Origin: Symsagittifera roscoffensis
Taxonomy: Eukaryota; Xenacoelomorpha; Acoela; Convolutidae
Length of the DNA stretch: 64,000 nt
Direction of reading: 5' to 3'
Assembly (NCBI RefSeq): GCF_963678635.1
Contig: NC_087063.1
Span: forward strand, 10,946,386-11,010,385
The notes beneath the pieces are model-generated. The model saw only the letters and a program-made list of their open reading frames with translations. It was not told the origin of the DNA and made no database searches. Below are positions 24,049-31,561 of this stretch, piece by piece. A program made the translations under genes and the position numbers. Position 1 is the stretch's first letter. The number at the start of each line of letters is the position of its first letter.

Positions 24049-27000
24049 TCAAAGTTCTTGAGAGCTTATACCAAAAAATTGGTCAAAATTTACACAAAAC
24101 TCAATTGATTATCAAAATCTTGCGCAAGGATTGGAGCAACAATTGCTCCGAAAAAATTGCTAGAACAGTTCCTTCGTTGACATATTTCGATCATCAGCGC
24201 AAAATTATTCATAAATGTTTGTCATTTTTTAGACGCCGGACTAAGTTTCTCTTCTATTTCTGTTTTCTGTCGTTTTTCGGAGACATAAAGAGTACGTCAA
24301 GCTCATCAGCTTCGTGAACAGCTAACTTGAGTCAATTAATTCAAATTCCTTATTTTGTTCAGGAGGATGTTTCCACAGCAACAACACCTCTATACTGCCT
24401 AATTTACGCCTCCGAAGGAAAATTTCTTTTCCTAGCTAATTCCTTTTAAATAGTTTCACATTTAAAAAATTTTAAAAAAAAAATATTATTTAATGTAAAA
24501 AAGTTTCGTTTTTTTTTTGTCAAATCCCGCACAATAAGGAGACAAATTTGAAGTTAAATATATTAAAAGTTTTATGTACCACAACCATTTACTCTTGTTA
24601 CTAAATACATTCACTTATTCCATTCTTTTTATTGCAAAAATCTTTATAAAAAATTACCAGTTGCCGTTCACATAACTCGCAATGTTGCGAATACTGTAAT
24701 TCAAAGTAACTGACTGTAAAAAAAATGATAGTCAGAACAATTAACTAATAATTTCCACATATTAGGTCGTGAAGTTTTTTGTTTTTTTTTTTTTCGAGAA
24801 AAGTTTTAAATTTATTTCACGCTCCAATTTGAGTTTTTGCTGTTGGAATTTTGTTTTTTCCGACTTTCGAAGAAAGTGATGGAAGATTTGTGCCCGAGTT
24901 AGCTTTTTTCTCCCAGCAAATTACGATTTTTTAACTAGGAGTTTTTGACAGCCTATGATAATATTTTTTTATCAGTGATTATTTTATGTAAAATGCTGAA
25001 GGTGTAAGAATTGCAAATATCACCATTTTGGGACAATTCACTTGCGATAAATTTCGCGCTATTAGCGCGCCAGCGGAGATTTCATCGATCGTAGAATTTG
25101 CTCTAAATTGGTTAAACCAGTCTATTTGTCTAAATTACTTAGCTGATAGGAGCAATTTTTGTCACTTTGTACATAATGTGGCGTGTGGGGGATGAATAAA
25201 AAAAAATTCAATATTTTAATTCATGTTTTTTTTTTCATTTTTGGCTGAAAATTTCATCAGATTTTAAAAAACAATCAGTGCTCCATAGACATTGAAAGGC
25301 AGTCAAGATTTTCAGGGCTTTGCCCTGATTTAATCAGTCTTAAATAAAATTCAGTTCAAATTCTTTGTATGAAAGTTACGAAAAACATGAACGACTTCTA
25401 TTTTTGAAAATGAATTGTATTTTTTTTTAATTTGCAGCGCAATCAAATAATTACCTATTGATTCGATTATCCTTAAAAACTATAATTTTATGAGTAAAGG
25501 CCATTTATAAATAAACAATTTATAAATATACAATTTCATTGTTCTTTTACACTTTTACAACCGTCTATTAGTTGTTTCATTTTTTTTGCTTATGTTTTTT
25601 TTGAAAACTGCATGATTGGGCTGAAATTACTCGACACATGCAATTTAAATCATTACTAATATAATTTGAAAATTGACACACTTGGTGAACCCCTACAAAT
25701 TAACCTTAAGTCATAATTTCCTCCCGCCTATCTATCAGTGATCGGAACATTAATCAGAGATTATACACTATTTTTTGATTTTAAAAAAATTATCGATAAG
25801 GATTTTTCGATCAGAATAGGTAAAAGCACAAACTTATACCCATTTTGGACTAAAACTGTTTTTCAAAGTTGTTCACTTTCAGTTCGCTGCGTGGCAGTGA
25901 GAGACAGTTGCATGGGACAGTGACGATCAATTTAGCTCTGTCGTTGCTTCTGCTCAACATATCCTTCATCGTGGCCGCCCTCAGGGCCAGATTCGGACAG
26001 CAGTCCCCCATCTGCGACTGGGTCGCCCTATCCACGCACTACTTCACCCTCACCACCCTACTATGGTAAGTGTCATCATGGATTCGGTGATGAAGACCTA
26101 AAACTCCAGCCAAAATGGATTGGAAAAGAGACACCTGAAAACGGATTTGTAAATCCAACGGTGAATTTCTCGCGGAGGTGGATTGTCATTGAATACTTCT
26201 TTTCGGTCGACCAAATAAGTTTTACGAGCTTTCTCAAAATATCATAAAGACCCTGTTTTGACAGGTTCTGCGCCACGAGCAAATTTTTTTAAAAACAGGT
26301 CAAAGATGTCGTTTTTAGGCACTTATTGGAAGGTTTTGATCGAAAAATCGCGTTTTTTTTACGCGCGCCCCCTCAAAGTTAAAGCCTTTAAAAAGTTTTT
26401 AGTGTAGTTGAACATAAAACGATTGTCGTAAAATAGTACCAAAGGTGGTCAAATACCCTAGAGTAAAAATTGTTTTTATTATTACAACATTAAATTTATC
26501 ATAATGAACAAAATTGTCCTCGCATATTTTGAATAGATCGTCAAAAACATCTGCAAGAGCACAAAAATTTCTCCGTTATCAGCTGTGCAGTTACCATGCT
26601 GTTTCTTTCCTTTATGTTGGACAAATCAATCTAGTTTTATGTTCAATCTTCATCTGTGATAGAGATTTTTTTGTTACGGGTAGCATGAACGCCAGCCAAA
26701 TTATGAACCAGCTACCATATGAACCAGCCAAAAAGACTGAGCAGTTATCTAATATAGAAATCTATGTTTTTTGATACTTGCAAAAATCAATTATTTTGTA
26801 ACACGAATGACGGAAACTTCGGATGATTTATCCAAAGCTTCTTTTTAGGTTTGTGGCTGACGCAGTCTTCCTCTTCCATCAGCTGTCATCCCAATTTGAC
26901 ATGAGAGGGGGAGGGGCGGGGGGATGTGCGAACGTCAGGAGTCCAACAGCAGGCGCCAGTATCATAGTCCATCCGCAACACTCGAACGGGGGAAGCAACA

Positions 27001-29295
27001 ACACAAACAACATAAACAGCACTATTAGCAGATCTAGCCAGAATGGAAGGGGTGCCATTGGAGTGGGGGTGGGGACAGGGGGAGGTATTCGACAGCAGGG
27101 GGGCTCCAGAACGGTGCTCAACTCGCATAGTTGTCTCTCCATGCCCGCCTTCAAATATTTCGTTATTGCGTGGGGTTAGTGATGCTTATCTGAAAAAAAA
27201 AACACCGTTAAAAAGCTTTCAATGAGTTAAACCAACGTATTATTTCAATACTTATTGCACCTGGAATCTTTTGAATTATCGTGACGTAGCCTCAAAAATA
27301 CCATCAAAACTATTGCATAGGCATTGGCATATTGCGTGCATTTGAGCTTCAATGTTTAGTAAAAGAAGGCGTTTGTTTATTAGGATGATAAAACAGTTTG
27401 TTTCAGCGACACCGCTGCTCATTTTGATTCCGATGCTGATGATCAACAATGGAGAACTGTTCCATATCAGCGACATCTAGTAAGCAATACTCTTCTCCTC
27501 CCACTTTTTTGTCCTTGGATTTTTCTGCCAGGAGTTTTGTACCATCTATGATTATCCAGTTCTTCAACCCCCCCCCCCCCTCACCTTGGTAAAATCAATG
27601 GTTTTGCCGTAAAATTGATATTTATATCTGGGGGAGAATAAAAGCGATGGTCCAAATAACCTGGCCGTCGTACTAGATCTTGCCACGATATCCAAGTCAC
27701 TCAAATTTTGCACTATTCAACGTTTAGAATCTTGATCTTGTCAAGAGATCCATATCGTGTTTGCTTTCTAATATTTGGTCAGATATATTTGTATTTCTCA
27801 AAATGGCGATGAGGCAATCAAAACAATTTAAGCAATCAAAATTTTTATAAGGCAATCAAAACAATTTTAGCAATCAAAATTTTTATTAGGCAATCAAAAC
27901 AATTTAAGCAATTTTCAGATCTTGCATTTAATTTGAGTTTTGTAGCTCAATAACGGAATCAAAAAAGAAACTATTTCAGAATGTGTAAAAAAAGTCTTAA
28001 ATTCGTCTCTGTTCGAAGAGCTCTTTTCTGATTGGCTGGTCGTGTTATTTAGCTGTCGCATAACTGACCAATCAGAGCAGATCGCCTACTATCTCTCCCT
28101 CGCCGTTCCATCAGCCATCATTGTCATCGTGGGCCTGTGTGTCTACCTGTTTGTCATTCTATGGATCTACTGCTGTCGAAGCTGCTGTAGTCATCCCCAT
28201 GCACAAATAAACCACATGCCCCTAAATGACGGGTACTTAGAGAGCATAAGCAGCACACTAAACAAGAATAACAACAACAACAACAACAACAACATTCACC
28301 ACCAACAACAACAGCATCACCTACTGAACCCCGGATCGAACCCCGATGGGAGCTCTTCGATTAACAGCTACTCTAATAACATAACACCGCCTACAGTTTT
28401 CGACTCAAGTGACGCGAATTTAACAGCTTTCAAAAAACATGTTCTCAGCATGACAATTCTGCTAGCCCTTTTCTCCGCCACTTGGCTCTTCGCCCAATCT
28501 CTGGACCTGCAGACGTTCGATTTTGTATTTTGCTTTGCCAATGTCACCCAAAGCTGGTTGTTTTTCTCTGAAAAGTGCATCTTGCTTTCCGAAGCCAGAA
28601 ACGCCTGGAAAAGACTGTTCAATAACTCTGGAACAGAGTATAGAAACGAAGATACCGCTCGTGGAAAGCTTTTGTCAAAGAATGCGTCGCCAGTGAGTTA
28701 CGGAGTAGCCGTATCGCCAACCCACAGTTTGGGCTCAAATGTCAAGGACACGTTAGACAAGCGCGATTTAATAAACAATAACCATTCGAATATGTCAACG
28801 CTCGTCACGAGAACTAATTCTGGCTCGCAGAATTCAATACTGAACACGCTTAAGCACGAGAGAGGTTCACCGGCTTCAGCAAACAACCAAGTTCAAAATT
28901 CATCTCCGAGTAACTCCAATTACGACCCAAAATCAGCGTCTTACTACCCGAATCAAAACCGACACGTTACGAAAGATTCGAACGCGATGTCAAACGGAAA
29001 CTTTCCTCTCGCCAACAACTCGCGGTCAGATTTTGGCAAAGCGCCAACACTTCGCAAACTCAGTGCTTTAAATGCTTCGGCCCAGAATCCAGCTTTGCAA
29101 TCTATCTCCGTGTTCACCGGATATGCCGGTTCGGATCCATCCTTTTTTGGTCACGATTATAGTCCGAACTCGCGAGAATGCCTGGAAGGGGGTGATGCCT
29201 ATGGCGCCACTTACATGCAGTCTTCGACTGGTGCTTTTGACCGAGAAACGCCGAGTGTCGCCGACTCGGATCCGAACCGAGAATCCTACGTCTGA
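2559..29295 (+). CDS. Adhesion-type G-protein-coupled receptor (family B2), 5' end missing
   Basis: Spliced coding region: join(2559..2785, 5411..5505, 7109..7259, 13292..13672, 14232..14268, 23182..23396, 23866..23978, 25883..26065, 26849..27174, 27407..27479, 28053..29295). All junctions are GT-AG and the phases agree across every intron. About 1013 residues are visible. Order: helical GAIN subdomain A (residues 1-120), GAIN beta part (130-285) with VNLSIGLPGSLF and STPVVISF, GPS (285-369) with CVYW and the HL|T cleavage site, then seven membrane segments and a tail of about 225 residues. The conserved Cys of extracellular loop 1/TM3 (PICDW) and of loop 2 (IYCRI) are present. Expected role from family knowledge: a cell-surface receptor, self-cleaved in the ER, whose stalk (TAFSFIM) acts as tethered agonist. 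Ligand and subfamily are unknown. Exon 1 has an apparent -1 frameshift. Confidence 0.93.
2786..5410 (+). other. Receptor intron 1
   Basis: AT-rich intron. Two degenerate related blocks can be seen: GATAAGCAGGGGTATTGGAATC at 2886-2907 (quoted as GATAAGCAGGGG plus TATTGGAATC) and GATAAGCAAGGGTATTGCAATC near 3302, each followed by TTTTTCCCGT- or TTGTTCCCGTT-like text. No gene was seen. Confidence 0.6.
5411..5505 (+). CDS. Receptor exon B: GAIN helices
   Basis: Follows TCTTTTTCAG and ends at GG|GTAATT. Enters in phase 0 and leaves in phase 2. It encodes a helical stretch containing CEKMIQIVNRLMNYP. Confidence 0.88.
6100..6330. repeat. Fragment of a dispersed repeat ending AGGGCTTTGCYCTG
   Basis: The 3' end of this block (GGCAGTGGGAACTTTCAGGG, then CTTTGCTCTGGTACAC) resembles the ends of the blocks at 24859-25340 and 33404-33735. 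The same family probably contributes isolated pieces near 7300-7400, 18290 and 19570-19770. Confidence 0.6.
6351..6721. mobile_element. Nonautonomous inverted-repeat element (371 bp) in intron 2
   Basis: The left end TGCACCAAACGGCCCAA is matched in inverted orientation by the right end (reverse complement TGCACTAAACGGCCCAA). The similarity continues inward for about 80 bp to GATTGGCTAATT on both sides. The interior has no coding capacity. I could not define a target duplication, so the superfamily is open. Confidence 0.75.
7109..7259 (+). CDS. Receptor exon C: GAIN helix and first beta strands
   Basis: Follows GTGATTATTTAG, enters in phase 2, and ends GAGATG|GTAAGC in phase 0. It encodes RQTLEEITKMVPVSVGDKF and then NTTNLHILVQLIPP, the helix-to-strand transition typical of GAIN domains. 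NTT is a possible N-glycosylation site. Confidence 0.92.
8822..9202. mobile_element. Foldback-type element 1 with tandem-array inverted ends
   Basis: Both ends consist of several copies of a 16-23 bp motif around CAGACAATTCAGCC, in opposite orientation left and right. The middle is a GC-rich core (GGTCGCCGGTGGGCGCGC and GTTGGCGCGACTGCGGCGGT) that contrasts with the AT-rich host. Flanks are GCTCCTTAT (8813-8821) and GCTCCTTAC (9203-9211), a 9-bp target duplication with one mismatch. This structure matches foldback transposons, some of which are tied to Mutator-like elements; that link is an inference. Confidence 0.8.
11186..11442. mobile_element. Foldback-type element 2 with 17-bp subrepeats
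   Basis: The left arm (11190-11278) is five copies of a 17-bp unit near GCGACAATTCGTAACAG; the right arm (11371-11440) has four copies in reverse orientation. The flanks TCTCAAAAT (11177-11185) and TCTCAAAAT (11443-11451) are a perfect 9-bp target duplication. No coding capacity. The core differs from element 1, but the plan and duplication length are the same. Confidence 0.88.
12208..12486. mobile_element. Possible short inverted-repeat element
   Basis: The left end (ACACGGCCGATTTGTCAAAT and CCGCCATGTCAAACATCC) is roughly the reverse complement of the right end (CATGTTTGACCCATATCGG and TTTTTGCACGGTACGC). A related half-element (TGTTTGACGTATCGGATG, then ACACGGTACC) lies at 11801-11830. The inverted match has gaps, so the boundaries are approximate. 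Confidence 0.45.
12525..12859 (+). mobile_element. hAT-type nonautonomous element, left end missing
   Basis: The right part matches the complete element at 31831-32171: CTGCGGCGCA, GGAGAGCTC, AATCAATTTGGTCGACCTAA, a poly-C tract, and the terminal CTAGATCCGCCCCTG. The left inverted end is not recognisable. Open frames on both strands here are by-products. Confidence 0.7.
13292..13672 (+). CDS. Receptor exon D: GAIN beta-sandwich
   Basis: Follows CTTTTCCTGCTTTAG and ends at AATACA|GTTAGT. It contains VNLSIGLPGSLFG, then KVRVVSFKTNSLF, the usual GAIN pattern of a strand, 'lP..lf', and a strand ending in LF. A Pro/Ser/Tyr-rich insertion of about 60 residues follows, then VVLKSTPVVISFAASLNT, the strand before the GPS. 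Confidence 0.95.
13730..13980 (-). mobile_element. Antisense fragment of the same hAT-type family
   Basis: Read on the - strand it shows the family landmarks in order: GTTTAGAAATATCCG, TAAGGGCACC, the GCGCGCGC tract, TTTTGGCAAA and GGAGAGCTC equivalents. It starts just after receptor exon D, so the open frame of that exon runs into it. Another antisense fragment lies near 26200-26400. Confidence 0.55.
14232..14268 (+). CDS. Receptor micro-exon E: first GPS cysteine
   Basis: A 37-bp exon after TTTTGTTTCAG, ending AACG|GTTAGT. It encodes SLTPRCVYWKNN. CVYW matches the first Cys and Trp of the GPS. Entry phase 0 and exit phase 1 fit both neighbours. Confidence 0.88.
14269..23181 (+). other. Receptor intron 5 (8.9 kb)
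   Basis: The longest intron, splitting the GPS motif. It contains the CAGTG-ended element at 18412-19506 and, at 16778, the string CAGGGGTGTCTAACTGTG, which resembles one end of a hAT element. Blocks near 19560-19770 are related to the dispersed family at 24859 and 33404. I see no convincing additional exon; the exons on either side join in phase. Confidence 0.7.
18412..19506. mobile_element. Nonautonomous element with CAGTG inverted ends and 11-bp repeats
   Basis: The left end CAGTGACAAAAATGGATA and the reverse complement of the right end, CAGTGATAAAAATGGATA, match for 18 bases with one difference, and similarity continues to about 50 bp (ending near ACAGATT). Two inner clusters (18600-18720 and 19220-19360) are made of an 11-bp unit near CTGTATATAAT. 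Ends beginning CAGTG are common in hAT elements; no clear target duplication is left. Confidence 0.72.
23182..23396 (+). CDS. Receptor exon F: GPS with cleavage site
   Basis: Follows TTTCAATTTAG and ends ATCATG|GTAAGT. It encodes the second GPS Trp (KLWSSQG), a Ser/Gly/Leu-rich insert of about 45 residues, and NITCLSTHLTAFSFIM. The HLT tripeptide at 23370-23378 is the predicted autoproteolysis site, cleaving between L and T. The Cys normally after WSxxG and the second Cys of the CxC pair are V and S here. Confidence 0.95.
23866..23978 (+). CDS. Receptor exon G: TM1
   Basis: Follows GTTGTTTAG and ends TTCAG|GTAAAG in phase 2. It encodes the end of the stalk and a hydrophobic helix, SVLPFVGVGFAIVGYTLTII. 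A pure (CA)n tract starts about 20 bp after the donor. Confidence 0.94.
23999..24048. repeat. (CA)n microsatellite next to a splice donor
   Basis: About 25 uninterrupted CA dinucleotides beginning some 20 bp after the donor of the TM1 exon. On the opposite strand the same tract gives a Val-Cys reading frame that is not a gene. Confidence 0.98.
24859..25340. repeat. Dispersed repeat copy (CGACTTTCGAAGAAA ... TTTGCCCTGAT)
   Basis: Shares its start (CCGACTTTCGAAGAAA, then TTTGTGC) and end (GGCAGTC, then CAGGGCTTTGCCCTGAT) with the block at 33404-33735, in the same order. No inverted ends were recognised, and the class is unknown. Confidence 0.65.
25883..26065 (+). CDS. Receptor exon H: ICL1, TM2, ECL1, TM3
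   Basis: Follows CACTTTCAG and ends CTATG|GTAAGT. It encodes a short basic loop, TM2 (TVTINLALSLLLLNISFIVA), the extracellular Cys in SPICDW, and TM3 (LSTHYFTLTTLLW). The layout agrees with family B2. Confidence 0.96.
26200..26400 (-). mobile_element. Antisense fragment of the hAT-type family in intron 8
   Basis: Contains TTTTCGGTCGACCAAATAAG, GACCCTGTTTTGACAGG, CTGCGCCACGAGC and ACGCGCGCCCCCTC, the reverse complement of landmarks in the complete element at 31831-32171. No ends are visible. Confidence 0.5.
26849..27174 (+). CDS. Receptor exon I: end of TM3, giant ICL2, start of TM4
   Basis: Follows GCTTCTTTTTAG and ends GCGTGGG|GTTAGT in phase 1. WFVADAVFLFHQL matches the TM3 end of adhesion receptors ('W..eg..Ly..l'). 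Then come about 88 residues rich in Gly, Ser and Asn before AFKYFVIAW, the start of TM4. Family members normally have about 10-15 residues here. The insert stays open and in phase at both splice sites. Confidence 0.93.
27407..27479 (+). CDS. Receptor exon J: TM4 and start of ECL2
   Basis: Follows GTTTGTTTCAG and ends ATCTA|GTAAGC in phase 2. It encodes ATPLLILIPMLMINNGELFH. Without the intron the frame would stop at the TAG that overlaps the donor, which supports splicing. Confidence 0.9.
27480..28052 (+). other. Receptor intron 10
   Basis: Contains a C-run (near 27570) and three copies of a unit of about 39 bp (GGCAATCAAAACAATTTAAG, then CAATCAAAATTTTTAT) at 27810-27912. No gene is seen. 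Confidence 0.7.
28053..29295 (+). CDS. Receptor exon K: ECL2 to C-terminus
   Basis: Follows TGTTATTTAG and completes a Tyr codon with the previous exon (IYCRI). It encodes TM5 (LAVPSAIIVIVGLCVYLFVI), a loop of about 88 residues with nine Asn and several Gln/His, TM6 (MTILLALFSATWLFAQSL), TM7 (FCFANVTQSWLFFSEKCILL), the helix-8-like ARNAWKRLF, and a Ser/Asn-rich tail. Stop TGA is at 29293-29295. The last four residues, ESYV, fit a class I PDZ ligand. Confidence 0.97.
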
Positions 29296-29890
29296 AGACA
29301 GTCTTACAGGTTCAGATAACAGTTCGGACTACTCTTAAAAAAACTAATATTTATTTTCGAATTCAATTTCAGTTTTGCATGGCGTGTGTGAGCTGCTGCC
29401 GTATATATCTAAAATATGTGCAATGATTGCAAATGCTAATTTAAGTGTATAGATTGAGTAATGTATAATTTTAATTAAAAATCCAAATGAACTTCTTAAT
29501 TCAGTTATGACAATGTGAGCGATATCTTCATTCCCGTTTTTCTTGCTCACCCTTAGAACTAGAGCTCCAATATGCCTATAGTCCTTAGCAAGAACCAACA
29601 AAAGTTTTGTCGAACTGTAGATACAAGTGCTTTTCTTTCGGCAAAATTGCGCACCGGAACTCATATGAACATTTGATGATCGAGTGAATTGTCATACTTT
29701 TTCGCTCGCGCAATTCTTTTTTATTTAGAAAAAATCGATTTAAGAAGTTTATTGCGCAAAATTTTCCTTAACTTGACATGGAGTACTGTTTGCTGTGCAA
29801 ATTTCGAAAAGTAAAAAAATATAAATATTTTGTTTGTATTAAGTTTGTATTAGATCTGGTTTTCATTTATGTTTCAAAGTAGAAATAACT

Positions 29891-29896
29891 AATAAA
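29891..29896 (+). promoter_or_regulatory. Candidate polyadenylation signal of the receptor
   Basis: An AATAAA hexamer about 600 bp after the receptor stop codon, in a reasonable place for a 3' UTR end. The sequence is AT-rich, so chance occurrence cannot be excluded. Confidence 0.4.
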
Positions 29897-30806
29897 GACA
29901 CCTCAAAACGAAATTTAAAATAAATAGAAAACAATCAGATCAGTTTTTCTCGACACTCACGCAATGTTTTTGATGTTTTTTTTTCGGAATCCGAACCCCC
30001 CTAACCAATGGGACTTTAGTATGATACCACATTTGACTGGTACGAAACACCAGCACCTAAAATATTTAACCTCCTACCAGCTAACCACTTTGGGCTTACA
30101 TTTAGTTGAACAAATTAGGCGTCTCTGTCAATATTGCAAAACTGCAGTCAATAGCTTCTAATCGATATTCAAGTCTTCATTTAATGTCTGTATCGAGCAA
30201 TCAATCTTTAGTATTTATTTATCGGATAAAAAAGCTATACGTTCTAAGATCTATATGATGGCATAAGATTGGACTTTTTTCAATTGCAGCCCGAAAAAAC
30301 GTACATCTCAATAACACGGTGTTTACCGCAAATAACGGTAAAACTCGTTTCTAATAAACCCAGCGTTCTTGAAATTTCAAGGCAAACTTGAAACTATTTG
30401 ATTTCATGAAATTCAATGCATAAATACAACATGAAATTTAATTCATTGTATTGATATAGACACATGTTTTTGATACTAACCATCTAATGAAAAATGTTTC
30501 CAAAAAAAAACAAAAAAATCAGCCCTTCCTCCGTTTTTGCCTTTACGGATTTCTTCTTTTTCAGTTATGTATTTTGCCGCAAGCTACAAAACTGAGCATT
30601 GACGCTCATTATGTTTCATGATTATAATGCGTAAATCTCATGTCATCCGGCTCAGAAAGTTGTGTGGGGATATAAATAGTGTTGAAATCATTTTAAAAAG
30701 TGATCAGTTGAACCATACTTGGTTTTCAGCAAGTATTTAATGATACCTAAAAAAGCAACCAAAAGTTAGCAAAAAATTCACAAGGTTTTAGAAGAATCTT
30801 TTCAGC

Positions 30807-30925
30807 GTCTACCTTCTGTTGGCATGCTCGGAACAAGTTGGCGCCGCTGCGGCGGTGAGTATATTGCGAGATGTCTCTTATAGCGAGTTGTCATTTATTG
30901 CGAGTTGTCTTTTGTCGCATTACGG
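30807..30925 (+). mobile_element. Half foldback element
   Basis: The core CTTCTGTTGGCATGCTCGGA, then GTTGGCGCCGCTGCGGCGGT, is followed by three copies of a unit near TATAGCGAGTTGTC. This is the same order as the right half of the foldback element at 8822-9202 (core, then tandem units). No left arm is visible. Confidence 0.65.
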
Positions 30926-31261
30926 AAAAAACTCTCACCTAGGGTGGATTTTTGGTTGTGATTTTAAGATTGTGATTTTTGTTTTTAAGATTGTGATTTT
31001 GTATTCAAATCGTAACTCTGAATGCGAAAACTATTCTGAAGTTTTTGCTTATTCTAAGACTTGTTTAGAAGTCAGTGTTAATTTAATGGTCGATCAGCAA
31101 GTCATTAGGACTAAATTCAGTTTTAGGGTTATTTAAGCCCTGAAAAACAAAAAGGAAGTTATCAATCATATAAGTGTGGGTGGAAAATAGTTATCGTCCA
31201 GTAGTTTTGATAATTGACGTTATAACTAATAATCAGATCATTATCAAATATTTAAAATGTT

Positions 31262-31561
31262 TCAAGTTAGGTTTGTTGAGTTTTCATTCAATCTTCTTCT
31301 TTTGAACTCATCGTGAACTAGATCTTCCAAGCAAAACCAAGGCTTCTCCGGGCAAATGAAGGCCTGCTTAAACCATAAGAAAGTCAGCTGTTCCAGAAGT
31401 TCGCCAGTAGTGAGGAATCGAAATATAGCTGTGCCCTGGATGAGGAAATATGTCTCTAACTCCATGGGAGTTGATCGGGGAGTGTCCTCTATTACCCTCA
31501 GGGGTCCCTGACCAAACCCAACCGCCCATATGAAGTAACCACATCCGAAGTTATTGCTCAC
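31262..31561 (-). CDS. Secreted-protein exon 5 (C-terminus)
   Basis: Acceptor GGATATTTCAG, then 99 codons to a TGA at 31264-31262. It contains NNFGCGYFIWAVGFGQGP, a helix-like stretch LLEQLTFLWFKQAF, and two Cys in ICPEKPWFCLEDLV. Confidence 0.85.
   Translation of the reverse strand: MSNNFGCGYFIWAVGFGQGPLRVIEDTPRSTPMELETYFLIQGTAIFRFLTTGELLEQLTFLWFKQAFICPEKPWFCLEDLVHDEFKRRRLNENSTNLT

Larger units (their letters stand above)
23979..25882 (+). other. Receptor intron 7
   Basis: Contains the (CA)n tract and a copy of a dispersed repeat (about 24859-25340). Otherwise AT-rich, with no gene seen. Confidence 0.7.
29296..31261. other. Convergent intergenic region / 3' UTRs
   Basis: Lies between the stop codon of the + strand receptor and the stop codon of the - strand secreted-protein gene. 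It must hold both 3' UTRs. A half foldback element sits at 30807-30925. Nothing else was recognised. Confidence 0.6.

Noticed and set aside
26879-27154. Minus-strand frames over receptor exon I
   Set aside because: Antisense of the Gly-rich ICL2 coding sequence. The + strand exon has splice sites, phase and membrane segments.
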